Of a stretch of 64,000 nt of DNA, positions 48,148 through 63,300 are shown piece by piece. Every line of letters begins with the position of its first letter. Positions within the stretch are counted from its first letter, which is position 1. The notes below the pieces were generated by a model, which saw only the letters and a list, made by a program, of their open reading frames with translations, did no database searches and had not been told where the DNA came from. The translations under genes and the position numbers were made by a program. Source of the stretch: Myxocyprinus asiaticus (taxonomy: Eukaryota > Chordata > Actinopteri > Cypriniformes > Catostomidae); contig NC_059362.1 in the NCBI RefSeq assembly GCF_019703515.2, positions 25,356,826 to 25,420,825 on the forward strand, written 5' to 3'.

Positions 48148-48836
48148 CTTTATTTTTTTCTGCAGAACACAAAGATTTTTTTAGAAAATATCTCAGCTCT
48201 GTGAATGGGTACCAAAACTTTGAAGCTCCAAAAAGCACATAAGGGCAGCATAAAAGTAATCCATACAACTACAGTGGTTCAATCCATTTCTTCAGAAGCA
48301 ATATTATAGGTGTGGGTGAGAAACAGATCAATATTTAAGTCCTTTTTTTACTATAAATCTATATTTTCACCAGCGCCACGTACTGGCCAGGCAGGAGAAA
48401 GAAAAAAGAGAGGGATTAAGCAAAGGATAATAATAAATAAAGCATATTTGCACAACAGCCCAGTAGGTGGCAAAATGAAGAATGCAAATCTGCAAAAAAC
48501 AAAAGAAGCTCTCTCGCAAATGTTCATAGGAGGGCTGTGTGAAAGTATATTTATAGTTTTTTTAAAAAAGGACATAAATATGATCTGTTTCTCACCCACA
48601 CCTATCATATCACTTCTGGATATATATATATTTAACCAGTGGAGTCATATGGATTACTTTTATGCTGCCTTTATATGCTTTTTGGACCTTCAAAGTTCTG
48701 ACCACCACACTGAGAAATTCTTCTGAAAATCTTCATTTTGTCTTCAGCAGAAGAAAGTCATACACATCTAGGATGGCATGAGGGTGAGTAAATAATGAGA
48801 GAATTTTAATTTTTGGGTGAACTATCTATTAAACAA
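48077..48836. mobile_element. foldback MITE overlapping the FAM228 3' end
   Basis: Left end AAAGGGATAGTTCACCCCGA, right end TTTTTGGGTGAACTATCTAT. The centre carries an extra block (48371-48480, CACCAGCGCCACGTACTGGC) that makes it longer than the other copies. ORFs at 48310-48726 and on the opposite strand are stem readings, not genes. Confidence 0.88.
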
Positions 48837-49988
48837 TGCAGATTATGTAGCACAGTATCAGGGAACATTAACATGAGCAGATTCTGCCTATCACATGTAC
48901 AGTAGTTTGTGCCTTACCTATCCAAAGAAAGTAGATTCTTTGGACAAACTGATGGAAAAGAGAAAATAAATCTAATTTACTCATAACTAAATGTCAAGTT
49001 CTATACATTTAAGGAATCAAAATGTACAATTTTATTTTTTAAAAATAAATGATGTGAATTAAAAAGTAAATGCATTTATGAGAAAATAATGGCTTAAAAA
49101 AATATATGTTAAGAAGTATTTTCTTTTCTTTTCTTTTTTTTTCCTTTGGTGTATATGAATGATTGTACTCATTCCAAACAGATCATACAATATTCCAGTG
49201 AAAGTATTGTTTAACAGTAGTATGCATTAAATTAACAAACAGCATTTAAACAGAAACAACACATAAACTTTCACCATCTGGCAGGAACAAACCAAAATGT
49301 AACTGTACAATATCCAGATCCAGTCTGTATTTAAAGCCCAATACAGTTGTTAAAAAACTGCAACATATAAGACCCATATTATGCATTCTTTAAGCTTCTA
49401 TAAAGTTTCCCTAAATGTGCATGTTACTTAAAAAGTAGATTCATTAAAGAAATTAGATTTTGTATGTTCTGTCACATATTTTTAGATTATATGAGTGTTT
49501 TAAAACATTGTGTGTATTAGTATTTTAAGAAATAATCTATTCTCTGACCTCACCTTGTGAATATCACTTTTAAAACAATTGTTTAACGTATTGAATGTAC
49601 TGTATATCAGTAAGGCCCTGTGTCCTATTATGAATAACATATATTAATAAAGGACTATACATATTGAAAAGTCATCAAGGATATATCTGCATTCATATAC
49701 AGTATTGCTCTTAGATTCAGGGTAGCTTATGGCGAGATGTATGCTTGGCTCCATAGATTCTACAAACTACTGAATTAATGTTTGGCACTTCCTGAGTACA
49801 GGCAGTTGTAAACATAATTTCAGCAACAGTGGCATTTTTAAACCTATTTATTCATAGGATGGCAATAAAACTAAATGCAACCAGGAGGCATTGTAACTTA
49901 TATCCATATAAATATATAAACATGTTTAAAACCAGAAGTCTAATTTTGACTTCATTTCTGCAAGATTTGTTCTTGGCTGCTATAGAAT
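48837..49988. other. intergenic, no gene seen
   Basis: AT-rich and uniform, with no repeat boundaries or credible ORF. TCTTTTCTTTTCTTTTTTTT near 49120-49142 is low complexity. Confidence 0.5.
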
Positions 49989-50547
49989 ATACATTCACTA
50001 GGCACTTTATTAGGAGCACCTGTGCACTTACTTATTAATGTGATTATTTAATCAGCTAATCGTGTGGCAGCAGTGCAATGAATAAAATCATGCAGATACA
50101 GGTCAGGAGCTTCAGTTAATGTTTACATCAACCATCAGATTGGGAAAGGAAAAAAAAGGTGATCTCAGTTATTTTGACCGTGGTATGATTGTTGGTGCTA
50201 GACATGCTGGTTTGAGTATTTCTGTAACTTCTTCTGGTATTTTCACGTGCAACAGTCTTTAGAGTTTACTTAGAATGGTGCCAAAAAACAAAAACATCCA
50301 GTGAGCGGCAGTTCTGCAGACAGAAATGCCTTATTGATGAGAGAGGTCAATGGAGAATGGCCAGACTGGTTCGAGCTGACAGCAAGGCGACAGTAACTCA
50401 GATAACCACTCTGTACAATTGTAGTGAGCAGAATAGCATCTCAGAATGCACAACATGTCAAACCTTTAGGCAGATGGGCTACAACAGTAGAAGACCACAT
50501 CGGCAATTTATTAAGGCCATAGTTTTTCTAATAAAGTGCTCAGTGAG
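49989..50547 (+). pseudogene. internally deleted Tc1-like element
   Basis: Terminal sequences TTCACTAGGCACTTTATTAG and CTAATAAAGTGCTCAGTGAG are inverted. Inside, frames encode the N-terminal DNA-binding part of a Tc1 transposase: DRGMIVGARHAGLSISVT, later MARLVRADSKATVTQITTLY and RQMGYNSRRPHRQF. The catalytic half is absent, so the copy is a deletion derivative. Confidence 0.8.
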
Positions 50548-51306
50548 TGTATATTTCAGAGTACTCTAGCTATAGTAATACAGATTACTCTTAACTCTGC
50601 TCTATTCTAACTATTTTGCAATTTTGGTGGCTTTGGCTTTAAAACCAGACATTTGACAGGTCAGAATTTGACCAAAGAACAAAAAGAGTAAAATTGGGAT
50701 TCTCCAGTAAAACAAATGTATATTCAGGATCTAATGTTCATTTCTTTAAGGAAACTGCCTTGAAATAGTGCTGAGACTGAAACTTCTTGTCAGAAGGAAT
50801 ATGTTCAGTGCACTCATTCAATGTTTAAAGGAAATATTTAAAAAAAGGTTCAATATATCAGCCTGTTCCTTTTCTAACCATCATGTTATTAACCAAGATT
50901 AGCCATTGTTTGACATCATGAGCATGTATTAGAGGAAATAGCATGAAACTACAAGGCTGTCTGCATGTTAAAGCACATAAACATTTGTAAAGTGGTCCAC
51001 CTTCACCATATCAATATTTCGCACAGTGTAAAGGAGCTGTCTCTCCTTTAATTTCGCAAATTAACACTATTTTAATTAATGATTTGTTCAAAGTCAGCAT
51101 CCAACGATAACACAAAGGAAAGTCTTGGAGAGTCTGCAGTTAAAGCTTAAGCTGAACAACAAGATTAAAAAAGCCAAACACAGTTCTGAAGTACTCAATA
51201 TAGAATTTAGAAATATAATCCTGTAGATGAAATAAACCAAATGTATTAATGAGCTGTTTAATGTTCTAGTGCTCAAGTGTAAGTTATTGTAAAACAGATG
51301 TGGAGT

Positions 51307-54300
51307 TCACAGATGAGGTGTTTGCTCATAGAGCTGCAGGTCAAGGCGCACTTTGACTTCTCCAGTCGGAACTTCATGAAGAAGCAGACGTCGTACCAAC
51401 GGACCCTTACCATCTTGATCCTTCTTTATAGTTGCAACAGGAACTTCAGTACGACCTAGAAAATCTGTATTGAAATAACATTCAATTACGAAAGACTTAG
51501 ATGCTGACATATGTGTGTGAGGTTAAAGAAATGTTCAAAGGGACAACATTTGCTAGACTGAAGGCGTAACATCTAAATTGATCAATCTAGACTGCTTTTA
51601 TTCAAGTCAATATTATTACTTAATATGCCTAAATCAAGCTGAATACATTAGGTTACACCAACAAGACTAATATTAATGGTCAGATCAGGCAGAATATAGC
51701 TCCTTAAAGTGGCAATTGAAGGTTACTACTTTTTACAGTGTATGTATTACAATTAATAAAAAACATTTTTGTATTTGCATATTTCACAAAGATGTATTTT
51801 TTGTATGTATGTATATGCATAGTGATAAATGTGTGCTGTCTACATGCATTATAGAGAATAAGCATGAAGGTGGAACCATGCACTGGTGGAACTACCCTGC
51901 TGAAAAAAAAAACAGACTAAGGCTGGTTTGCTGGTCTTAGCTGCTTTAAACTGGGTGGCCAGCTGGTATCCCAGCCTGACCAAGCTTAAAAGTGCCCAAA
52001 TGCCCTCTAAAACCATCCAAACAGACCAGTTTAACTAGCTTGGCTAGGCTGGGAGACCAGCTAACCACCTTTATCCTGTTTTCCCAGCAGGGAATGCATC
52101 TTTCTCAATAATCTTATGAGTGTTTGCATGCAGTATCGCTTAAAACCCCACCGTCTGGAGAGAACTGGTCCCTCTCAAAGATGGTGAGGCAGAGGACGTC
52201 CTGATAAAGGTCTTTGATGAAGAAGTGGCAGCTGAAATTCCATTTTGGGTTGAGCGTGTCGGGCTGATGGCGGGAGGTGTAGCACTGAGCACCCATAGTT
52301 AGCTCACAGTATGGGTTACTCTTGCCTATAAAATACACAGCAAATCACAGGAGATCAGTAAGGATACAACAAGAACTGACTTAAAATTAGGCGAGTGAAT
52401 AAATGAACCAGTTGAATGATGAGTAATGATTAAGACATTTGGCAAAAAGAAAAGATGACTTGATACTAATCAGGGTTCACTGTCAGTAAATGTGAAGTAC
52501 CATAAAAAAGATAAATGTCTAAATATCTTTAAATGAGTGATTTAAGGAAATTTTTAAATATTAAAGGTGCACTCAGTAATTGTTTTTTCTAAACTCTTAA
52601 AAGTAATAGTAGTAGCAGAATAGTATTTTTTTTTTAAATTGTTTAAAATGCTGCTTTATTCAACATTTTGGGCTGGGCGCACATTCATGAGCATTACCTC
52701 ATCGAGATAATATGGCCAGCCAAATGTTACTCGCTGTATCTCCTATGTAATTGAACGCTTTTGTTCACAGAATAATAGCATTTCTACAATAACACTGGCA
52801 ACTAAAAACTTCTGTTTTTGCATCTATGCTGCTAGGTGTCATACATAACAACAAACACAAATGTTACTGAGAACACCTTAAAAATGAGGAAATTGTTGAT
52901 GAATTTGTGTGAATAAAGCTGTGCATTAATTCCGAACCATTTGGCTTGCAGGGCTTCAGCTCAGTTGCTTCAAGGACTGTTACTAACAGTCGCCCAATTC
53001 CACTATTCTTCTGAGAGCGAGCTAAACAAAATACACAGGCTTTTGTCAGTAAAGTTGCATTCAGGCATAATGGCTTTGAACTGACTCTTAAGAAGATCAC
53101 TGATTTCCAACCTTGGTATGCTTTCTCTCTTTTTAACTTCTCAGTCTCTATGAAGTGGTCAGATGCTGCTTTGATCTTCTGTACCCATGTGGTCCTGATT
53201 AAACAGAAAAGTGTTCAATATCAATAATGTTAATGACTGTATTCATTTAGAACACATACTTTACCGTATTTATTCAGTACTTTTTTTGTTTCTTTAAGAG
53301 GTCAATTATACTGGTTTATTGATTTTATTTCACTTTAAAGGATAGTTCCCCCCCCAAAATGAAAATTCTCTCATCATGTACTCACCCTCATGTTAGCGCA
53401 GATGTGAATGACTTTCTTTATTCTGCTGAACACAAACAATGGTTTTAAGAAGAATATCTCAGCTCTATAGGTCCATACAATGCAAGTGAATGGTGGCCAG
53501 AAATTTGAGGGTCCAAAAAGCCCATAAAGGCAGCATAAAAGTAATCCATATGACTATAAAATTCTCCCTGCCCAGAAGGTGGCGATATGCACAAAAAATG
53601 CAAATCGTCAAAAACAAAAGAAGAAAGTGAAAATGGAGATTTAGAGTAAAAAAAGGACTTAAATAGTGATCTGTTTCTCACCCACACTTATATCGCTTAG
53701 TAAAACATGGATTTAACCACTGGAGACATATTAATTACTTTTATGCTGCTTTATATGCTTTTTGGACCTTCAATGTTCTGGCCACTATTCACTTGCATTG
53801 TACGGACCTACAGAGCTGAGATATTCTTCTAAAAATCTTTGTTTGTGTTCAGCAGGAGAAAGAAAGTCATACACATCAGGGATAGCATATGGGTGAATAA
53901 ATGATGAGAGAATTTTAATTTTTGGGTGAACTATCTATTAAACAATGCAGATTATGTAGCACAGTGAACTAATTTTGGGTGAACTATCCCTTTAAGTTTG
54001 GTGGTTATGTCTATGAGTGTGTGCCACTGTGTATAATTCCAGATCTATGGTCTTTACATAAGAAGTTGAGTGTGAATGTGTTCATGTGTGCACAAAATAT
54101 GTGTACCTTTCATTAATAGTGTCAGTCTTGAGTGTGTACACACGGTCAATGTGTGAGATGTGAAAAACTGGATCGTCACTGGATGGGTCAGAGGGCATTT
54201 TGACCAAGACCTCATTCAGAAACACTGGCTAGAATATGAGAGTTAGAATAAGACATATTAATCATGTACAGCATAACACTGTCCAAAACAATCTAAAATA

Positions 54301-57300
54301 ATTTTAGCATTACCGTTTTATACATCTTGTACTGTGCAGTGGAGTTTGGGTTGAAGAGTTTGTCTGCACCAGATGAGAACTGTTTGGAGGTGTAGGTGAG
54401 GAGCAGGAAATCATTAAACAGAAAGGCCCACAGCTCCTTGCTGCTCTTGGTCTTATGCAGCTTGCCACAGTGCAGCAGTTTTCGAGGGCCCAGGCAGTTA
54501 GTCAGTGAGTTAAAAACAAGGTGCTAAAATATGACAAAGAAATACAGTCGTATTTCACATAAAAATATTAATAACCCATGATTATAAGCTGTTGTTTTAC
54601 AGTAGCCTACAGTGCATCCGAAAAGTATTCACAGCGCTTCACTTTTTCCACATTTTGTTATGTTACAGCCTTATAGGGCAGTGGTAGCTCAGCGGTTAAG
54701 GCTCGGGGTTACTGATCAGAAGGTTGGGGGTTCAAGCCCCAGCACTGCCAAGATGCCACTGTTAGGCCCTTGACCCTATTTACTCCAGGGGTGCTGTATC
54801 ATGGCTGACCCTGCACTCTGACCCCAGCCTAGCTGGGATATGTGAAAAGAAGAATTTCACTGTATATGTGTGATTAATTACTATTATTATTCCAAAATGG
54901 ATTAAATTCATTATTTTCCTCAAAATTCTACAAACAATACCCCATAATGACAATGTGAAAGAAGTTTGTTTGAAATCTTTGCAAATGTATTAAAAAAAAA
55001 AAAAATAAAAAAAAAAAATCGCATGTACATGAGTATTCACAGCCTTTGCTCAATACATTGTTGAAGCACCTTTGGCACCAATTACAGTCTTTTTGAGTAT
55101 GATGCTACAAGCTTGGCACACCTATTTTTGGGCATTTTCTCCCATTCTTCTTTGCAGGACCTCTCAAGCTCCATTAGGTTGGATAGGGAGCGTCGGTGCA
55201 CAGCCATTTTCAGATCTCTCCAGAGATGTTCAATCGGGTTCAAGTCTGGGCTCTGGCTGGGCCACTCAAGGACATTCACAGAGTTGTCCTGTAGCCACTC
55301 CTTTGTTATCTTGGCTGTGTGCTTAGGGTCACTGTCCCTTTGGAAGGTGAACCTTCGCCCCAGTCTGCGGTCCAGAGTGCTCTGGAGCAGGTTTTCATCA
55401 AGGATGTGTCTGTACATTGCTGCATTCATCTTTCCCTCGATCCTGACTAGTCTCCCAGTTCCTGCCGCTGAAAAACATCCCCACAGCATGATGCTGCCAC
55501 CACCATGCTTCACTGTAGGGATGGTATTGGCCAGGTGATGAGCGGTGCCTGGTTTCCTCCAGACATGACGCTTGCCATTCAGGCCAAAGAGTTCAATCTT
55601 TGTTTCTCATGGTCTGAGAGTCCTTCAGGAGCCTTTTGGCAAACTCCAGGCGGGCTGTCATGTGCCTTTTACTGAGGAGTGGCCACTCTACCATATAGGC
55701 CTGATTGGTGGAGAGCTGCAGAGATGGTTGTTCTTCTGGAAGGTTCTCCTCTCTCCACAGAGAAATGCTGGAGCTCTGTCAGAGTGACTATCGGGTTCTT
55801 GGTCACCTCCCTGACTAAGGCCCTTCTCCCCCGATCGCTCAGTTTGGCCAGGCGGCCAGCTCTAGGAAGAGTCCTGGTGGTTCCAAACTTCTTCCATTTA
55901 CGGATGATGGAGGCCACTGTGCTCATTGGGACCTTCAATGCTGCAGAAATTTTTCTGTACCCTTCCCCAGATCTGTGCCTCAATGCAATCCTGTCTCGGA
56001 GGTCTACAGACAATTCCTTGGACTTCATGGCTTGGTTTGTGCTCTGACATACACTGTTAACTGTGGGACCTTATATAGACAGGTGTGTGCCTTTCCAAAT
56101 CATGTCCAATCAACAGAATTTACCACAGGTGGACTCCAATCAAGTTGTAGAAACATCTCAAGGATGATCAGTGGAAACAGGATGCACCTGAGCTCAATTT
56201 TGAGTGTCATGGCAAAGGCTGTGAATACTTATGTACATGTGATTTTTTTTGTTTTTAATTTTTAATAAATTTGCAAAGATTTCAAACAAACGTCTTTCAC
56301 GTTGTCATTATGGGGTATTGTTTGTAGAATTTTGAGGAAAATAATGAATTTAATCCATTTTGGAATAAGGCTGTAACATAACAAACTGTGGAAAAAGTGA
56401 AGCGCTGTGAATACTTTCCGGATGCACTGTATATACAGTACTTAACAATCTTAGTAAACACCTCAATTACTCCATCACATTGCACATGGTTTTGGATCCA
56501 TTCCAGCCGATCTGAGTTTTCTTTCTCTCTCACGCCCTCATTCACTTGTGAGCACAACTCCTCGGCCTGCTCTAGCGCTGCCTGCAGGTTTGCATGATCT
56601 GCATGACTCACAGGGGTATTCTCCAGAATCTAAATGACCAGATTCAAAAACAAAGAATAAAACAAAAGTATTGCTTAAATAAAATGTACAAATCAGTAAT
56701 AAAAACTATATTAAAGAAGCTTTAATTCCGTCGCTCACATTGTTCATATTTCAATATTATTGTAATAATGTTATCTGTGAATATGTGGTTAATTATTCCT
56801 CCTGCTATTTTTAAGAACCAACTTTAGTTACTTTACGAATGAATTTGCTCATTTATCTAATTTCCTTTTACATGATCTATCTTTTATTACTTTCAGTTTT
56901 CATTTTCCTTTCTTTTTTATAATACTGTAGCTTCCATTCTTCTTTTCATTCTATTGTTCAGGACTGTAGGTGATGCTTACGTACGTTCTTGATAAGTAGT
57001 GGGTAGCGTGTTATCCTCTGCATGGGTTTGAGGAGGAAGCTGGACAGTGGCATTCCTTTACAGCGGTAATTACTGGCTATTTTCTACAAAGCCACACGAG
57101 AACACAAGGAAAAATGCATAATTAATGTCCTCGCTATCTGCAGAGTAAACAGAGTAACCCTTTGTACTGCAGTACACAAAGAGTAGTATTACAGCAACCT
57201 CTTGTGGTCTACTGTGGAAAATGCAAACAAGGCAGGCACAGCAATGCTATAAAATACGCTAGGCATGGAACACACATAATCTTGGACTAAACTATTGCAA

Positions 57301-60300
57301 TTTATAAATAAATAAATAAATACTTTCAATATAGGACAATAGTCAATCTATAGTCTAGCCCAGGAACCTCAGCATAAGTTAAAGAGAGTATTTCCAGATC
57401 ACAGAAAAGATTAACCCTAACTCTAACCATACTTTGAATGTGTATGGAATCCAAATCATAATATACAATTTTCTTGTTTATATTTAATGTTTAATAAAGA
57501 CGGTCACTTATGCTACCCTGCTGAGAAAATTGCCTTAAAGGTATAGTTCACCCAAAAATGAAAATTCTCTCATCATTTATCATGCCATCCCAGATGTGTG
57601 ACTTTCTTTCTTCTGCCAAAAACAAACGAAGATTTTTAGAAGAATATTTCAGCTATGTAGGTCCCCACAATGCAAGTGAATGTGTACCAACATTTTGAAG
57701 CTCCAAAAAGCACATAAAGGCAGCATAAAAGTAATCCATATGACTCCAGTGGTCATCCATCCAAATCCATGTCTTCAGAAGTGATATGATAGGTGTGGGT
57801 GAGAAACAGTTCAATATTTAAGTCCTTTATAATTATTAATTTTCCTACAGTAGGCACAAAGAATGCAAATCGGCAAAAACAAAAGAAGAATGTGAAAATG
57901 AAAGTGGAAATTGATAGTAAAAAAAAGGGCTTGAATATTGATCTGTTTCTCACCCACACTGATCATATTGCTTCTGAACACATGGATTAAACCACTGAAG
58001 CCAATGGATTACTTTTATGGTGCCTATATGTTCTTTTGGAGCTTCAATATTTTGGTACCCATTCACTAGCATTGTATGGACCTACAAAGCTGAAATATTT
58101 TTCTAAAAATTTTTGTTTGTGTTCATCAGAAGAAAGAAAGTCACACACATCTGGTATGCCATAAGAATAAGTAAATGATGAGAGAATTTTCATTTTTGGG
58201 TGAACTATCCTTTTAATTATCCTAAGGCTGACCAGTTAGGCCAGCAAACCAACTTAGGCTGGTATAAGCTGTTGTTGTTTTTCCAGCAAGGTACATTTAA
58301 ACTTGTCTAAAAACAATACAGTTTTAAATCTTTTAAAATTTGAGAGAGTGAACTACAGTTGTTCTGTTATTATGTATTGAACATAAACTGTATCTTCTCA
58401 CCTTTAGGAAGAGTTTGAAGTCAGGTGATTTGTCTGTTTTCTGTTGCAGCATGGCTGCAGCATTGAGCTGGCAGCTGCAGAAGCGAATGTATGCCTGCAT
58501 ATGAGAGAGCTCAGAGGACAGGATATCACCCACTACCTGCAATGGCATCCGCTCTCCAGCCATCTTCTTACGAACACGCAAAGCTCTAACACGCACACAC
58601 ATACAGGATATCACCCACTGAGATTTATGTATATTACACATTGAATGCATTTGCTTTTGTTTGCCAAGGTGCTACACTCTCTATTGTGGTAGTTTTGGAA
58701 ATCTACTTTTATTTTCCATGTTACAACAGTGCTACAGTGTAAGCTGTGGCCCAGTAGGATTCTAGCAGTCAGCGTTGACTCACTTTAGGAATTTGGTGCT
58801 ACACATTATCAGTTCTTGCCAGTTCACAAAGATCATGCCCATCTCAGCCTCCGTCAACCGCCCTGATTCTGCCATTGGCTTATAGAACACCTGAATATAT
58901 CCACACATGTACACTTTTCAATTAAACAAATCAACATATTGTATTTATGTATAGTTTACAAGCTAAAAGAGATATAGTGTGGTCCAAAAGTCTAAGCTCA
59001 CTTAATGAAAAAAAAATAAAAAAATTCTAACCTGGATACAGACAGAAAGTTGCAAAATAGTAATTAAGCAATGTTGTAAAAATATAGGTGACTAATTGAA
59101 TAAGCAAATTTGTGACATCATCCATGTTAACTCCTTTGTACAAAAGGTCAAATTTCATTGCTTCCACTGAAATGCACAAGATGCTCTTTGAAACATTCTC
59201 AAATTATGCTGGGATAATATGGATCATCAAGTTTTGCACAAACTTGTGCAGTCCATGCCAGCTTGAGTGCATGCTGTCATTAAAAGCAAAACGGGGACAC
59301 CAAATACTTAGAAATTCTGACATTTTTCGATTGAACTTACTACTCAAATTATTATGCTGATAATATAATTTGAAATGAAATATTTTGTTTGACACTAGAC
59401 CAATGCAAAATAGACTTTTGGAACCCACTCTTCCAATTCAAAAGTGATTTCAAATATGCGAAAGCGCATTGCTTTCTAAAAGCAGGGACATCATAAACAC
59501 TACTCTGTATAATTACAGCTACAGCAGCATTAGATTGTTAAATTGTTTATAGGTTTACCTCCAGTGCAAGCTCCAGATCCTCCAGGTAGGACTCCTCTGT
59601 TTGAATGAGCTCATGGATGTAACCTTGCCTCTTCCTCTCCTCAATGCACATAGACTCTAAACTTAACAGATCAGCACACCCTACACACACACAGGAAAGG
59701 CATGCCACATGCATGCAGGCAAACATCCATACTCATCAGTGACCACAACACTACAGCATCTCACAATTAGAAACTTTATTTCTAAAATTCTGATTCATAT
59801 ATTTGTGAATACTTTCAATACAAAAATGCATCCAGAGGTTAGCACATTCAGAGCTAAATCTAATGATTTCTAAGGCCATGACTGTTAGCTGGCTGCATAG
59901 CTGGTCGAGAATGAGGGCAACACATGTTGCTGGTCATCAGTACCTTCTACTACAATTAAACACACAGTGGCAGACTAACATTACCATAATCTACAAATAC
60001 ATGATTTGTACTGATGAGCAGTACTTGCTTAGGTAGTTCACTTTAAAGGGGTTATGTCATTCGAGCTCTGAACATGTTTTCATAGTACAATAAACTCTTT
60101 TATTTCAAAAGTAAGAAAAAGAAATTTGGATTCTGCATGACATGACCCTTTTAATGCATCTCACTCCTTAAAAGAAATAGATAAAAGAAGCCTGATGTTG
60201 CAAGTAATAGCTAACATTTCCCAATGAAACAGAAACAAAAATATGTCCTAAAGCCAGACGGAGTAAATTAATTTGTTCATTTGTGTCTTTTAAGCAAAGT

Positions 60301-63300
60301 TTCAACACAAATAGTAAAAGGGGAGGAGTCAAATCCAAACAGAGCTAGTCAGGACAGAGTCTTGAGGCTGCTTCCTGGACCAGACCAGTGTTCTGATTGG
60401 CCCAGAAAAGAGAGGAGGAAGAGGGAGGAGGGGCCAGAGCTATCATCCTACAATAAAACATATATGAGGCGAATGACACGGAAAAAAAGGTAGAAGAGAG
60501 GAGATGAAGGCAAAGGAGAGAATGGAGAATAATGAAGAGATGAATTGAGAATATATATTAGAACACAAGAAAGAAAGGAAGAAAGAAAGAAAGCAATATT
60601 CTCATATTGTCACTTTAATTATATCAACAAAACACTTCATCCTCTGTTAAGTGTACAGCCAATTCTGAAAGGGTACATTAAGCTTGTTTTGAATACAGCA
60701 GATTTTAATGTCTGTCTTGTATATACTATGGAGGGCCAAATTACTCAAAATTAAATCATTAAATATTTAAATATATCATCAAAAATAAGTAACATTTATT
60801 GATTTAATCAGTAATTTAATATTTTTAGTTTTATTTTTTTACAATTTCATTATGTATTTAATTATTTAATTTTGAATGTAATAAATTCACTATGTATTTA
60901 ATGTTTTTTTTATTTTATTTTTTTTTATTTAATGACGCATTTAATTAATTCACTATGTATTTAATGATTTATTTAAATATTTATTTTATTATTTAATTTT
61001 GAGTAATTTGGCCCCTCCATAACGTACAACATCTCTGTGTATTTATGAATTTATACTTCAATTCACACTGGGTGTAATCAGGGATGATGAGCTTTCATTC
61101 AACTTTTCAAACACTGAGAACGATGAGACACTGTCTGTGTTTCAGCTTTGCAATGAGCAGATCCTCTTTTTAAAAGTATCTTTCCAGCTCTTTCAAACAT
61201 GTAAAGGCATCAATTAACTGAATTTATTTTGTTTATATTTTGTACATCCCTGCCCTTTAAACATACAACTCTCAACACTGACGTGGAAATAGGAACTGAT
61301 CAAAGTAGCCCTACTTACATTGCTGACTGGGATCACATTCTGTTGTCATCTTCACATAATTAGTTGGAAACAGCCCTAAGACCCCACCGACCTCTCCTTT
61401 CCACCAGTCAGGGTTATCCTTGTTGTGGACGGTGATCAGCTGACCTTTTTGGAAGCTCATTTCATCCTCATTTGCTGCTTTGTAATCATACATTGCAATG
61501 ACCTGGCACACTACAGGGGGGAGGAAGAGAGAGAGAGAGACAAAGTATATGTATGGAGCAGAATGTGAGTGGGCCTAAGTAAAGAGAAGGAAAAAGAACA
61601 CATAAAAACTACCACACAGAAACAAGTATGTATGAGTGTTAATATCTTACATGCTTGAGGTGCAGGAGTTATTTTGCCGCTGTTGGCCTCCAGCAGTCTG
61701 ACATTTGAGGAGTGGAACCAGCCCTTTTTACGCTTCTTACCCCGTGCCTTCAAACATACACACACATTGGTTTTTCACACCATGATGGAGAACTTACATT
61801 GACTTCTGTTGTTTTAATACTGAGATAATACTATTTTCTATCCCCTAACCCTACCGTTAAAGCTAACACTCTCATAAACCTTTCTGCATTTTTCATTTTC
61901 ATTAGACAACATTTAGATTGTTGATCCTCCTGAGACCCGAGTGTGACTGTGGTGTGCATTTTCCATTTCCCTATTTGATTTGTAACTAGTAGCATCTAAT
62001 AATCATGCAAGAAAAAAATAATTTATAGAGCAAATAGTTTTCCTAAAAATTGATGCCAACATACAGTATGTGAAAAGCGGGACTAAGTTGTGAAAGTCCG
62101 ATTTTTTTAAATCAAACTATTTATTATGTTTCCAGGAGTGTTGATAATTAAAGTTTTTGAGACATTTCAGACATTACATCAGAAATTAGCATAAATAATT
62201 CTGATTCAAAGTAATGGCCAGCATCATCCACTGTCAACCATGTTAAAATAAAATTATACATTATAAATTCTGAATCTATGTACTGATTACCATTGTCCCA
62301 TGTCTGCCAAACATGTTGAGTGGTCCAAACATCATCTGCAGCTTGAAACATAGGTAGGATTTTAGTGAATGCACTTGGCTGCATAGGAAGTCTATAGGAT
62401 GCTCCCTTGCTGGCTAGTTAGTGAATAACTTAACCTCCAGTGTGCTGTCTGTCTGCACTGGTCTCAGAACAGTTCGAAATGGACCGTATTTTCATTCTAA
62501 CTACATATAAAGCCTCTGAAAGCCAAAAATTCTCAATGTGAAAATGCAGTACATATAGAATTTCTAATGAAAAAATAGAGCTATTGTCCACTATAGTGGT
62601 CATTGTGTTTAACAGCATGCCGTTTTGTGATATATCGCTAAATTTTTAAAAAATGGCATATCGGATGAAACTAGAGACTCTAATATTTTGATTCAAACAG
62701 GTTTTAATGTAAAAAAATGTTTTACCAGATGTAGTTTTGTTGCCGTTTCTCCCAAAGACAAACTCCGCTGTGATCAGCGCCATGTTGTTTTGTCACATAA
62801 CTCGTATGTCGAAAGTTGAAACCTTTCCTGACAGCACAGAGTCTTCTGAACTGAGATCAGTCGTTTTAAATGAATATAAATAATGCGTTGCGTATAGCAA
62901 AGCCAAAACACAATGTTCACGCAAAAGGACAAATGGTCATACAAGGTTGTAAATCTGTTTCCCTGGTCCCCACAAAGTAGGTGATTTCAGGTTTTACAAA
63001 CAAAAAAAGGATATTTGTGAAGTCAAGTCATTTTTATTTGTATAGCGCTTTTCACAACATACATCGTTTCAAAGCAGCTTTACAGAAAATTATGCTTTAA
63101 TGTCTGTAATGCCTTAAATTTGTCTGACAAACACAGATAACTGACCACTACCTACTTTTGAGGTGCTATTATAACAATGTTGTTATTAAAACTCTCATTC
63201 GTTATATACTTTAATATCAACAACAGAGGGTTTTTTTGACTAAACCACTTGTTAGGCCACATCCACACTAATCTATTTAATTTTGAAAACTCTGTTTTCA

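Noticed and set aside
54677..54745. Possible tRNA gene (A and B boxes)
   Set aside because: The boxes belong to a SINE head. No cloverleaf or anticodon arm can be drawn, and the copy is inserted in a Tc1 element.
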